A stretch of 64,000 nt of DNA, taken from positions 1 through 64,000 of the forward strand of contig JBGSIB010000010.1 in NCBI GenBank assembly GCA_041751955.1, given 5' to 3'. Every line of letters starts with the position of its first letter. Position 1 is the first letter of the stretch. The DNA is from UBA2040 sp041751955. Its GTDB lineage: Bacteria; Bacteroidota; Bacteroidia; Flavobacteriales_D; Crocinitomicaceae. The position numbers were made by a program, and so were the translations under genes. This document shows, in pieces, positions 7,537-15,338 of this stretch. Under the pieces are notes generated by a model. It ran no database searches. It saw only the letters and a list, made by a program, of their open reading frames with translations, and was not told where the DNA came from.

Positions 7537-9606
7537 ATGATTAAACTTTACCTTATCGTAGGTCTTTTTTCTTTTTGCACTTTATCCGTATTTTCTCAAG
7601 AAGAAGATGAATTGGATGCAGCCTGCAATCCGCCAGCGAAAAAGACTTTGAAATTAATCGAAACGGCAGCTAGTTCTGAAAGCGTTCAATTAGCCGTAGA
7701 TAATTTCAACAAAGCCATAGAAGCTGAACCTGAAAACGCAATGGCGTATTACGAGTATGGTGTTTACGCTTACAATCAAGGTATGTCAACTTTAAATACC
7801 GATGCGGCTAAATCGGATCGAAGTTTTGTGAAAGCAGAACAATTGTTCAAAGAAGTGCTCACCCTATGCGAAGAATACAATGCGGGAACGTTCTATTATT
7901 TGGGAGTCGTTAAATACATGCAGCGCGACAATGTATCAGCGAAAGAATACCTTCTGAAATTCAAAGCTTTTAAAACCCCAGACCACGATCGTTTTCCCAA
8001 TGATTATGCTGAAATGATAAAAAACACCAACGGTGTTTTGAAAAAATGGGAAACTGAAGCGACTGCAGCACCAAAAGAAGAAATTGCAACCGTTCCCTAT
8101 GCACCATTTCGAGTGAAAAATGTAAGTTCTCCTGATAATGAGTACTTCCCAATGATTTCGCCAGACAATGAAATGATATTTTTTACGCGAAAGGTAGACA
8201 GAAAACTTCTCGGAGATATGGTAAGTGATTGGCGTGAGGAATTTACCTATTCCATTCGAGAATCTTTAAATTTACCTTTTGACAAAGGAAACCCTTTCAG
8301 TGCACCTTTTAATGATGGCGCCTTTACAAATTATGGTGCGGCCACAATGTCGGTTGATAATAAAGAAATGATTATTTGCGCCTGCAAAAAAACGAATGTT
8401 CGCGGACAAGATTATTTGGATTGTGATTTATATTCGACCACTTATTCTAAAAGTGGAAAAAGTTATAACTGGACACCTTTAGAAAATTTAGGTCCAAATG
8501 TGAACACAATTGATGGTTGGGAAGGACAACCTTCAATTTCAGCTGATGGAAATACACTATATTTTTCGAGTTCCAGAAAAGATTCTAGAAACAACGATAA
8601 CGACATCTATATTTCAGAAAGAAAAGTGGACGGAACCTGGGGTTTAGCTCGTCCATTCGACGAAATAAATACCGATGGAAAAGACAAAAGTCCCTTCATG
8701 CATCAAGACAGTGAAACGTTTTATTTTGTTTCTGAAAGCACGGACAAACGTCCTGGAGCGGGTGGCTTAGATATTTTCTACATTCGAAGAGAAAACGAAA
8801 AATGGACTAAACCGAAGAATATTGGCGTTCCCATCAACACGGATGCAGATGAATTGGGAATTTTTGTTTCTACCGACGGAAAGCTAGCTTATTTTTCGTC
8901 TAGAACAGGTGGAGATTGGAATATTTATGGTTTTGAATTGCATGAAGAGGCAAGACCAACTGCCGTGATGATCATGAAAGGAACCTTAACAGATAATGAA
9001 GGTAAAGCCGTTTCAGGCGCTGAAATTGAAATCAGTTATGGTGATAGCGACGAGGTGCAAAAGGTAAAAGTCAACGGTGATGATGGTAAATATGCAGCAG
9101 CCATCAAAATGGATCCGAACAAAGATGTATTAGTCGCCGCGAAAAAAGAAGGTGCGGCCTTTTCTGCTAAACTCATTACAAAAGAAGAAATCAAGGATCA
9201 AATAGCGAAAAAAGAAGTTTCTGTGAAAGGAAAAGACATGGAAGTTTCGAAAGTAAAAGTTGGCGGTGCTTACGTGATCGAAGATATATTGTACACAACT
9301 GCTTCTTCTGAATTGAATGCAAGATCAAAAGTCATGTTGAAACAATTTGCGCGTTATTTAAAAGATAATCCAACGATGAAAATTGTCATTACCGGTCACA
9401 CAGATGATGTTGGCGATGAAAGCGAAAACATGACTTTGTCGGCCAATAGAGCGAGAGTGGTTAAAGAATATCTTGTTTCACTCGGCGTCACTAAAAGTCG
9501 ACTAGAAAGCAAAGGATTGGGCGAAACGCAACCAAAAGTTGAGAATACATCTGAAGCTGCTCGTGCGAAAAATCGTCGTACGGAGTTTGTGATTCTTTCT
9601 TTGTAA
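7537..9606 (+). CDS. PorE-like multidomain OmpA-family protein
   Basis: The product has about 689 residues. A signal peptide (to about residue 21, VFSQ) is followed by TPR-type helices (about 50-150), a PD40/WD40-type beta-propeller (about 185-440; repeats such as GQPSISADGNTLYFSS and ADELGIFVSTDGKLAYFSS), a carboxypeptidase-regulatory-like beta domain (about 455-540) and a C-terminal OmpA peptidoglycan-binding domain (ITGHTDDVGDESENMTLSA, with NRRTEF at the end). This TPR-propeller-CRD-OmpA order is that of PorE of the type IX secretion system, which links the machinery to peptidoglycan. Other OmpA/TPR proteins in Bacteroidota look similar, so orthology is not certain. The ATG at 7537 is preferred to the TTG at 7531. 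Confidence 0.75.
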   Translation: MIKLYLIVGLFSFCTLSVFSQEEDELDAACNPPAKKTLKLIETAASSESVQLAVDNFNKAIEAEPENAMAYYEYGVYAYNQGMSTLNTDAAKSDRSFVKAEQLFKEVLTLCEEYNAGTFYYLGVVKYMQRDNVSAKEYLLKFKAFKTPDHDRFPNDYAEMIKNTNGVLKKWETEATAAPKEEIATVPYAPFRVKNVSSPDNEYFPMISPDNEMIFFTRKVDRKLLGDMVSDWREEFTYSIRESLNLPFDKGNPFSAPFNDGAFTNYGAATMSVDNKEMIICACKKTNVRGQDYLDCDLYSTTYSKSGKSYNWTPLENLGPNVNTIDGWEGQPSISADGNTLYFSSSRKDSRNNDNDIYISERKVDGTWGLARPFDEINTDGKDKSPFMHQDSETFYFVSESTDKRPGAGGLDIFYIRRENEKWTKPKNIGVPINTDADELGIFVSTDGKLAYFSSRTGGDWNIYGFELHEEARPTAVMIMKGTLTDNEGKAVSGAEIEISYGDSDEVQKVKVNGDDGKYAAAIKMDPNKDVLVAAKKEGAAFSAKLITKEEIKDQIAKKEVSVKGKDMEVSKVKVGGAYVIEDILYTTASSELNARSKVMLKQFARYLKDNPTMKIVITGHTDDVGDESENMTLSANRARVVKEYLVSLGVTKSRLESKGLGETQPKVENTSEAARAKNRRTEFVILSL

Positions 9607-9627
9607 TTATAGATAAAGTTCTGGAAA

Positions 9628-9921
9628 TTAAAACAGTCGTTTTAAAATCAAAAAGAGCGAAACGAAAAACACAACAAAAACGACAACAGTAACGATTTTG
9701 GTTTTTTTGTTTCTCAGCTCGACTATTCGTTTGATTTTAGCTCGTGTACTGGCAATCTGTTCTTGTGTAAGATGGGAAAAATCAATTTCACCTTTATGAT
9801 TTCCTTTTTGAAGTATCTGTTCACCATTATGCCCTTTGAACTTTTCTCTTCGAACAGCTTTTTGTAAGCGATCTTGATCATTGGTATCGCGCGCATGTTG
9901 CATGAATCCACCACCGCCCAT
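9628..9921 (-). CDS. Small C-terminally anchored membrane protein
   Basis: The product has 97 residues. The first 70 are polar and charged, rich in Gln, Lys and Asn, and the end is one hydrophobic helix (TVVVFVVFFVSLFLILKRLF), so it looks tail-anchored with the bulk in the cytoplasm. Its ATG overlaps the stop of the upstream gene (TAATG), implying translational coupling with the 90-residue secreted protein before it. I do not recognise the family. A frame within the same region gives a shorter protein with no hydrophobic end and was discarded. Confidence 0.6.
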   Translation of the reverse strand: MGGGGFMQHARDTNDQDRLQKAVRREKFKGHNGEQILQKGNHKGEIDFSHLTQEQIASTRAKIKRIVELRNKKTKIVTVVVFVVFFVSLFLILKRLF

Positions 9922-10193
9922 TATTCGTGTTTTTCGTTTGGATAATTAAGGTAGTCTGTTTCTTCAATTAAGCTTGTCACTATCTTGTTTCCAGATTCTC
10001 GATGAGTAAAATGACAAGTGTAGTTATTATTTTTTCTTTCTGAAGAATCTAAGCAAAACCCCTTTTCAGTCAAAAAAATAGGGACAACATCAAGTTGTCC
10101 CCATTCTAAATTTTCTATTCCTGCAAGTTTCAATTCTTGTGCTCGTGCAACTGAGAAAAATAAAATCCAGCCACATAACACGAAGATTTTCAT
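9921..10193 (-). CDS. Small secreted protein of unknown function
   Basis: The product has about 90 residues with a signal peptide (IFVLCGWILFFSVARAQ, cleaved after ARA). The mature part is polar, with two cysteines (GFCLDSS, YTCHFTH) that could form a disulfide. No family is recognised. The ATG at 10193 is preferred to a TTG two codons earlier. It is 13 bp downstream of another small secreted protein and coupled to the next gene. Confidence 0.6.
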   Translation of the reverse strand: MKIFVLCGWILFFSVARAQELKLAGIENLEWGQLDVVPIFLTEKGFCLDSSERKNNNYTCHFTHRESGNKIVTSLIEETDYLNYPNEKHE

Positions 10194-10206
10194 GGACAAA
10201 CTCGTT

Positions 10207-10653
10207 TTACTGTATTGTAAAAACCCAACGGTAATCTTTTGTGGTTTCGCTTTCCAAAGTAAACTCGTCGACTTCGTTTTTCGTTAAGCTCCAGTTTTTT
10301 AAATAAGAGTAACCGAAGAAATCTGTTTTCATTTTTTCTCCTTCTTTAGCTGTTCCTGGTTCTTCGTTCATGTTTACGCGTGATTCAAGAGGTGAACTTA
10401 AATTGAAAGTAGTAGCCGAAGTCCAAGTTACCTTGTATTCAACTTGATAAGCCATTCCTGTTTTTTTATCAGAATCTGTGTGTATGATTAATTTGTCGCC
10501 TTTGAACTCTGCCCTACGAGGAGTATTTGGTTTTTTCTCAATTAACGTGCCTTTAGGTATTTCTCCTTTTGTCAGCTGAGCTTGACTATCCAAAGGGAGA
10601 AAAAACATAAATGCAATAAGGATAATGCTTAGCAAATAATACTGTTTTTTCAT
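10207..10653 (-). CDS. Secreted protein of unknown function
   Basis: The product has 148 residues: signal peptide (YYLLSIILIAFMFFLPLDSQA) and a mature domain of about 122 residues with alternating polar and hydrophobic stretches ending in DYRWVFTIQ, suggesting a small beta-sandwich or lipocalin-like fold. No catalytic motif is visible. It heads a three-gene minus-strand cluster of small exported or membrane proteins (10653 to 9628). Confidence 0.65.
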   Translation of the reverse strand: MKKQYYLLSIILIAFMFFLPLDSQAQLTKGEIPKGTLIEKKPNTPRRAEFKGDKLIIHTDSDKKTGMAYQVEYKVTWTSATTFNLSSPLESRVNMNEEPGTAKEGEKMKTDFFGYSYLKNWSLTKNEVDEFTLESETTKDYRWVFTIQ

Positions 10654-10740
10654 TTTTCAAAAGTGTTAATAATAATCAAGAGTGAAAGATAAGAAACTTC
10701 TAGAAAAGAACAGCAACACTAGCTTATTAATTGATGCATG

Positions 10741-11289
10741 TTACTTCGGGACAGAATTTTTTTTTAAGAGAGAAAAAACCAGTGAATCCTCATAAATACC
10801 AGATTTCAGATAATGTTCTTTCAAATAACCTTCTCGTTCAAAACCAAGTTTCTCCATTAGTTTTAACGAAGGAACATTGTTTGGTGAGACAAAGGCTTCG
10901 ACGCGATGGAGTTTCATTTCTTTCCATCCATATTCCAAAACAGGAATTAATGCCTCAGTCATCAAGCCTTTTTTCTTTATGGCTTCTTCATAAAGCCCAT
11001 AACCAATTTCCGCACGATTATGATCCAAGTACCAAGTATGATAACCGCACCAGCCTATTATTTTGTTAGATGACTTATCCAGTAGCTGAAAATAGTGAAA
11101 TGATTTGTTGAAGGTTCGTAGTCCTATTTTCCATTTATTTTTCTCTTTTTCAAGTTCTTCTCGGTCTGTTAAACCTATGAAATTCATAATTTCCTCGTCA
11201 GCATAATTCTGGAAAATGAAATCCATAACTTCGGGATCAATCGCTCTGAGTTCGAGTCTTTCAGTATGTAGATTTTGAATTTTCATCAC
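10741..11289 (-). CDS. GNAT-family N-acetyltransferase (RimJ/RimL-like)
   Basis: The product has 182 residues. It starts with the RimJ/RimL-type ERLELRAIDPEVMDFI segment and continues with the GNAT core: strands around IIGWCGYHTW and AEIGYGLYEEAIKKKGLMTEA, then the HRVEAFVSPNNVPSLKLMEK helix-strand and GFEREGYLKEHY at the end. The N-P-S-L-K-LMEKLGF segment is typical of enzymes acetylating N-termini or small amines with acetyl-CoA. The substrate cannot be told from sequence. It lies 9 bp downstream of the TfoX-N gene on the same strand. Confidence 0.85.
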   Translation of the reverse strand: MMKIQNLHTERLELRAIDPEVMDFIFQNYADEEIMNFIGLTDREELEKEKNKWKIGLRTFNKSFHYFQLLDKSSNKIIGWCGYHTWYLDHNRAEIGYGLYEEAIKKKGLMTEALIPVLEYGWKEMKLHRVEAFVSPNNVPSLKLMEKLGFEREGYLKEHYLKSGIYEDSLVFSLLKKNSVPK

Positions 11290-11298
11290 CAGTTGTTT

Positions 11299-11646
11299 TC
11301 ATTTCTTTTTCTTCTTGCTTGCCTTTGCTATCGGATTGAAATTCAAGCACATCTGCACCCAAGAGTCCAAGTCTTTTTCTAAATCTATGCCTTCAGGTTC
11401 AACAAGTAAAAAACCTTTTAGCACTCTTCCAGTAAAGTCCATGATTTTACTGCCCTGCAATGTTAAAGCGTGGTCATACATTTCAGGCGCAATGCGAACC
11501 ATTAATTCGTTTTTCATCACGCCCAAACACATTTTTTCGTCAACCATGAAGCAAAGCCCTCCCATCATTTTTTTTTCTTCTGAAACGATATGCTTTTCTT
11601 GTAATTTTAAACGCACACGCTCCGCTAAATAAGCATCGTAAGCCAT
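11299..11646 (-). CDS. TfoX N-terminal domain protein
   Basis: The product has 115 residues matching the TfoX/Sxy N-terminal domain: YLAERVRLKL, KKMMGGLCFMVDEKMCLGV, VRIAPEMYDHAL, MDFTGRVLKGFLLVEPEG, and a lysine-rich tail (KKKKK). Full-length TfoX/Sxy proteins regulate competence in gammaproteobacteria, but stand-alone N-terminal domains such as this are widespread and uncharacterised. The following GNAT gene, 9 bp on, is probably cotranscribed. Competence should not be inferred from this gene alone. Confidence 0.85.
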   Translation of the reverse strand: MAYDAYLAERVRLKLQEKHIVSEEKKMMGGLCFMVDEKMCLGVMKNELMVRIAPEMYDHALTLQGSKIMDFTGRVLKGFLLVEPEGIDLEKDLDSWVQMCLNFNPIAKASKKKKK

Positions 11647-11862
11647 TTTCTTCGAATTAATAGTCGAATATAAGCATTAATTAAAATTAAGTAGAGCGAT
11701 TCAGCCTAAGCTCTTTTGATTTTTGAAAGTAAATTTTATTTCTAAAAGTCACTTTCTCAAGTTTCAAAGTAATCACATTAGAATGTTTTTTTTCTCAACA
11801 AAGATGTTCTTGTATTTTTAAATTGGAACTAGTAAAGCCCAATTTTCAAAAGCTGAAATGAT

Positions 11863-12585
11863 TCATTTACCAACATTTAAATCCACCAATTCTCTACAAC
11901 CCGGAATTTCTCCCGTTTCCGAAAATTGCCAATAGATCACTCTTGGATCCCTCAAAACATCTGGTTCACGAGAGTAGGCGGCAATCCAAAATTGATAGTC
12001 TTTAAAGTGTCTTTTGAATTTTGATTCAAAATAATGAAGCGAACAATAAATGATTGGGCGATGTCCCGTTGCTTTCTCTACGACTTCCAACCAGATTTTC
12101 ATTTTGGCTATCAAATCACCATCAGAGAAACCTTCAGTTTCAACGTCTAGCATAGGAGCCATGTCCATATCTCGATGTTTCCAATAACTGAGAAAGTGTT
12201 TAGCCTGATCTCGTGGTGGTTTTTTTCCATCAAAAAAATGGTATGCACCATGCAGTATACCTAGTTCTGTTAACATTTTTCGGTTGCGTTCCCATTTCGT
12301 GTCAACATGCCATGTACTTTGTGTCGCTTTGCAATAGACAAATTGAACTATGGTATCATATCGCAGTTTATCAAAAATCAATGGCCAATCGATATTGCCT
12401 TGATGATGTGAAATATCTAGACCTTTTTTGGTAAATCCTTCTGGAAATTGTGAAATAAAATCGCCTTTTGTCTTGGTTCTAACTTTATAGTAATAATAAA
12501 CCGTTGGTAATCCAATAAGCATGAAAAACAAAGCCACTGCCCAAATGACCATTTTGTTTTTGCTCTTGTTTTTTTTTCGGGACAT
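11863..12585 (-). CDS. Glycoside hydrolase family 25 (lysozyme-like) protein
   Basis: The product has about 240 residues. A basic N-terminus (SRKKNKSKNK) precedes one membrane anchor (about residues 12-35), then a GH25 domain: KKGLDISHHQGNIDWP, FVYCKATQS, HGAYHFFDGKKPP, MAPMLDVETEG, PIIYCSLHYF and VIYWQFSETG, ending VDLNVGK. The acidic residues of DISHHQ and DVETE are the usual catalytic centre of this N-acetylmuramidase family. It would cut peptidoglycan from the membrane face during wall remodelling. The ATG at 12585 is preferred to the TTG at 12597, and the domain closes slightly earlier than many homologues. Confidence 0.88.
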   Translation of the reverse strand: MSRKKNKSKNKMVIWAVALFFMLIGLPTVYYYYKVRTKTKGDFISQFPEGFTKKGLDISHHQGNIDWPLIFDKLRYDTIVQFVYCKATQSTWHVDTKWERNRKMLTELGILHGAYHFFDGKKPPRDQAKHFLSYWKHRDMDMAPMLDVETEGFSDGDLIAKMKIWLEVVEKATGHRPIIYCSLHYFESKFKRHFKDYQFWIAAYSREPDVLRDPRVIYWQFSETGEIPGCRELVDLNVGK

Positions 12586-12656
12586 AATTGCTAGCAAAAA
12601 TAGGAAAAAGAAAAAGGGGGATAGTTTTAGTACTTAGAAAAGGCGCGAAAATAAAA

Positions 12657-12710
12657 TTTATAAAACACAAAAGAGGCGCGATGATTCGCGCCTCTTTTGT
12701 GTTTTATAAA
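12657..12710 (-). terminator. 24-bp perfect hairpin after rplS
   Basis: The arms 12657-12680 and 12687-12710 are perfectly complementary over 24 bases with a six-base loop and a GAGGCGCG core. On the minus strand it follows rplS by 16 bases and leads into a T-rich stretch, so it terminates rplS transcription and insulates the GH25 gene downstream. Confidence 0.85.
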
Positions 12711-12726
12711 AAAATGTTCTGTGTTT

Positions 12727-13098
12727 TTATTTTTGTTTCGCTGTCGCGTGGAAAGAACGTTTCTCACGAATACGAGCAGCTTTACCAGTACGTTGACGGA
12801 AGTAGAAAATACGCGCACGACGTACATAACCTTTTTTCGTCACAACGATATCATCCAAAAATGGAGAACTCAAAGGGAAGATACGCTCAACGCCAATGTT
12901 CCCTGACATTTTACGAACTGTAAAAGTCTCAGAAGGACCTTGACCTCTTCTTTGTAAAACTACACCTTGAAAATTTTGAATACGCTCTTTTGCACCCTCT
13001 CTAATTTTGTAGGAAACGTTTACTGTATCACCGCTAGAGAATTTAGGAAATTGTTTTACTTCCACTAATTCGTTCTGAATTTCTCTGATTTTATCCAT
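12727..13098 (-). CDS. rplS: 50S ribosomal protein L19
   Basis: The product has 123 residues, the normal length for bL19. Diagnostic stretches are KFSSGDTVNVSYKIREGAKE, RIQNFQGVVLQRRGQGPSET, FTVRKMSGNIGVERIFPLSS and YVRRARIFYFRQRTGKAARI. L19 sits at the 30S-50S interface and supports intersubunit bridges. The gene stands alone, with a consensus promoter upstream (13142-13173) and a strong hairpin terminator downstream. Confidence 0.97.
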   Translation of the reverse strand: MDKIREIQNELVEVKQFPKFSSGDTVNVSYKIREGAKERIQNFQGVVLQRRGQGPSETFTVRKMSGNIGVERIFPLSSPFLDDIVVTKKGYVRRARIFYFRQRTGKAARIREKRSFHATAKQK

Positions 13099-13141
13099 TA
13101 TTTCTATACTATTATCTATTTTTACCGCGTAAATCGGGGTG

Positions 13142-13173
13142 CAAACTTACGAAGAAATTCTTTATTAGAGCAA
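13142..13173 (-). promoter_or_regulatory. Promoter of rplS
   Basis: Read on the minus strand, TTG (13173-13171) is followed after 21 bases by TAAGTTTG (13149-13142), matching the Bacteroidota primary-sigma consensus TAnnTTTG. The start codon lies 44 bases downstream. Confidence 0.65.
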
Positions 13174-13263
13174 TAATCAATTCTTTTTTTACTTTTTTTT
13201 TCGTGCTTGCTTTCCTTTTATTACACTTGTGCAAAATTCGATCATTTATCTGAAATTAAAAAG

Positions 13264-14004
13264 ATGCGACAACTATTTTTTCTGGTTACTTTACTTTTAT
13301 TGAGCGCTTGCTCGAACAAAGCAGATGAAAATGCTAAAAAACTGAACGATGAGGGGGTGGCTTTCTTGGATCAAGAAGAATATGTAAAAGCAGGCCAGTC
13401 TTTCCATTCGGCGCTTGCTTCAGGCGAAATCAGTGGGGATTTAGAAGCCGGTATTCTACGGAATTTATCGCTTCTTCATTCTTTTCAGGAGAATAAAGAT
13501 TCGGCGATTTACTATGCTGAACAAGCTATGGGCAAATCCGAGAAGGATAGCTATTACTTTTTCCTTACATCCGCTGAATTTGACTTATTGAAAGAAAATA
13601 TTGGTGAGGCAATTCAGAACTTTGAAAAAGCAAAAAAAATAAAGCCTAAAGAAATGGCTATCTATAACAGTTTGGGTATGATCTACAGCGGAAAGTATGG
13701 CGAACAATTTGAAGATATGGAAAAAGCCTTGATAAATAATAAAAAAGCTTATGAATTGGCTCCACGTGAACCCCTTGCCGATGCGCTGGCAACGAGCTAT
13801 ATGAACATGGAGAAATACAGCGAAAGTATTCCGCTTTGGGAAGATTTGACTCAAAAAAATCCGTCAAAAATGGAATATCATTTTCAACTGGGAACGGCCC
13901 TTTATTTCTCTGGAAAAGAAGAGGAAGGGGAGAAAAAGATGGAGTATGCTGCTGAAAGAGACGCGACATGTCGTCAAATGTTGGATGAAATGATAGCGGA
14001 ATAG
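13264..14004 (+). CDS. TPR-repeat lipoprotein
   Basis: The product has about 246 residues with a lipoprotein signal (LFFLVTLLLLSAC; lipobox LSAC, Cys at residue 15), then TPR-like helical hairpins throughout (NDEGVAFLDQEEYVKAGQSF, AIQNFEKAKKIKPKEMAIY, MEYHFQLGTALYFSGKEEEG). It is likely an envelope lipoprotein scaffold. The ATG at 13264 gives a clean lipoprotein signal; the longer frame from 13207 adds 19 residues that spoil it. Its stop abuts the start of the RimB-like gene, making it the first gene of the rimK-type operon. Whether it takes part in that pathway is unknown. Confidence 0.8.
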   Translation: MRQLFFLVTLLLLSACSNKADENAKKLNDEGVAFLDQEEYVKAGQSFHSALASGEISGDLEAGILRNLSLLHSFQENKDSAIYYAEQAMGKSEKDSYYFFLTSAEFDLLKENIGEAIQNFEKAKKIKPKEMAIYNSLGMIYSGKYGEQFEDMEKALINNKKAYELAPREPLADALATSYMNMEKYSESIPLWEDLTQKNPSKMEYHFQLGTALYFSGKEEEGEKKMEYAAERDATCRQMLDEMIAE

Positions 14005-14451
14005 ATGGAGAAAATAGTGATTGGACGTAAAGATGTTGCCGACTTTCCCTCATTCGGTTTAGTGAAAGTTCCTGTAAAAATAGATACAGGAGCCTACACA
14101 TCGAGTATACATTGCGACTATGTAGAACTCGTTCAAATGAATGGAAAAACACAATTAGAAGTTAGGTTTTTTGATCAAAATGGCATGAAGGCTGCGTCTT
14201 ATTTTTTTGAAAAATTCAAAGAAAAGGTAGTTAGAAGTTCCAGCGGAGAAGGGGAAAAACGATATTTTATTGAAGGAGAAATCACTCTTTTTGACAAAAA
14301 AATCAAGACACTGTTTTCATTAACACGACGAATTCGCATGAAGACACCGGTTTTACTCGGTCGTAAGTTATTGAATAAAAACTTTGTCGTTGACTCTTCA
14401 AAAGTCTATTTATCGAAGAATAAGAAAAGGCATACAGTAAATATTAGCTAA
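14005..14451 (+). CDS. RimB-type retropepsin-like protein ('ATP-dependent zinc protease' family)
   Basis: The product has 148 residues: ERIGR-like start (MEKIVIGRKDVADFP), the aspartic-protease-like motif KIDTGAYTSSIH near residue 30, and the closing PVLLGRKLLNKNFVVD. This fits the family annotated as ATP-dependent zinc protease, which has a pepsin/retropepsin-like fold and is repeatedly found beside RimK. In some pseudomonads the member RimB modulates RimK. The D-T-G motif is intact. It starts directly after the preceding stop codon and ends 9 bp before rimK, so it is tightly operonic. Biochemical activity is not established. Confidence 0.82.
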   Translation: MEKIVIGRKDVADFPSFGLVKVPVKIDTGAYTSSIHCDYVELVQMNGKTQLEVRFFDQNGMKAASYFFEKFKEKVVRSSSGEGEKRYFIEGEITLFDKKIKTLFSLTRRIRMKTPVLLGRKLLNKNFVVDSSKVYLSKNKKRHTVNIS

Positions 14452-14460
14452 TTTCACAGC

Positions 14461-15336
14461 ATGAAAATTGCGCTTCTCTCTAGAAATCCAGAGCTGTATT
14501 CCAGCCAAAGGTTAATTCAAGCCGCTGAGTCTCGCGGACACCAAATGCATGTAGTCAATCACTTGCTTTGCAATATCGAAATTGATAGTTCTGGACCTCG
14601 AATTTTTTACAACAACAATTATCAGGAGGATTTTGATGCTGTCATTCCAAGAATCGGTGCTTCGGTTACCTTTTACGGAACGGCAGTTGTTCGTCAATTT
14701 GAAATGATGGGTGTTTTTTCTGTAGCGAATTCGCGTTCCATTACGCATTCTCGCGATAGATTGCGCTGTCTTCAATTGCTTTCAAAGTTTAATGTAGGGC
14801 AGCCCAAAACAGTTTTTACCAACTATTCGAAGAATGTTGACCATGTAATTGAAACGGCCGGTGGAACGCCTGTAATTCTTAAACTCTTGAACGATAGCAA
14901 GAATATTGGGTCTGTATTGGCTGAAGATAAAAGTTCGGCTGACTCTGTTCTCGAAGCCTTCAACGGTGTTCGTGCTAGAGTGATTGTCCAAGAATATATA
15001 AAAGAAGCGAAAGGAACGGATGTGCGAATTATGGTGGTCGACGGAGAAATAGCCGGCGCCATCAAACGCTTTAACAAAAATGGAGACAATCATACCAATC
15101 GAACAAAAAGGAAAAAATCTCAACCCATTGTTCTCAACGAGGAAGAGAAGAATATTGCCATTCGCGCTGCGCATGCCTTGAAATTGGGTGTTGCCAGTGT
15201 GGATATCATCCAATCGAATCGAGGACCATTGGTGCTGAATATTAATAGTTCGCCTGGTTTTAGCGAAATTGAAACAGTAACAGGATTGGATGTTGCGGGA
15301 AAAATAATAGAGTATATAGAACGTAATGTGATTTAG
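14461..15336 (+). CDS. rimK: RimK-family ATP-grasp ligase, divergent active site
   Basis: The 291-residue product aligns along its full length with RimK (MKIALLSRNPELYSSQRLIQ, DAVIPRIGASVTFYGTAVVR, VIVQEYIKEAKGTDVR, KLGVASVDIIQSNRGPLVL). RimK adds glutamates to the C-terminus of ribosomal protein S6. Several usual active-site motifs are altered: the ATP loop normally reading EGTQGIGV is NDSKNIGS; the FRSNLHRGG catalytic segment is HTNRTKRKK; and the metal-binding MEVNASPG is LNINSSPG, with Glu replaced by Asn. The fold is clearly RimK, but the reaction or substrate may differ or activity may be reduced. It is operonic with the RimB-like and aspartoacylase-like genes. I keep the symbol for family only. 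Confidence 0.82.
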   Translation: MKIALLSRNPELYSSQRLIQAAESRGHQMHVVNHLLCNIEIDSSGPRIFYNNNYQEDFDAVIPRIGASVTFYGTAVVRQFEMMGVFSVANSRSITHSRDRLRCLQLLSKFNVGQPKTVFTNYSKNVDHVIETAGGTPVILKLLNDSKNIGSVLAEDKSSADSVLEAFNGVRARVIVQEYIKEAKGTDVRIMVVDGEIAGAIKRFNKNGDNHTNRTKRKKSQPIVLNEEEKNIAIRAAHALKLGVASVDIIQSNRGPLVLNINSSPGFSEIETVTGLDVAGKIIEYIERNVI

Positions 15337-15338
15337 GA

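Noticed and set aside
9723..9914. Alternative frame within the small tail-anchored protein gene
   Set aside because: It lacks the hydrophobic C-terminus, and the other frame is coupled to the upstream gene by a TAATG overlap.
11299..11646. Competence regulator TfoX
   Set aside because: Only the N-terminal domain is present and there are no competence genes nearby.
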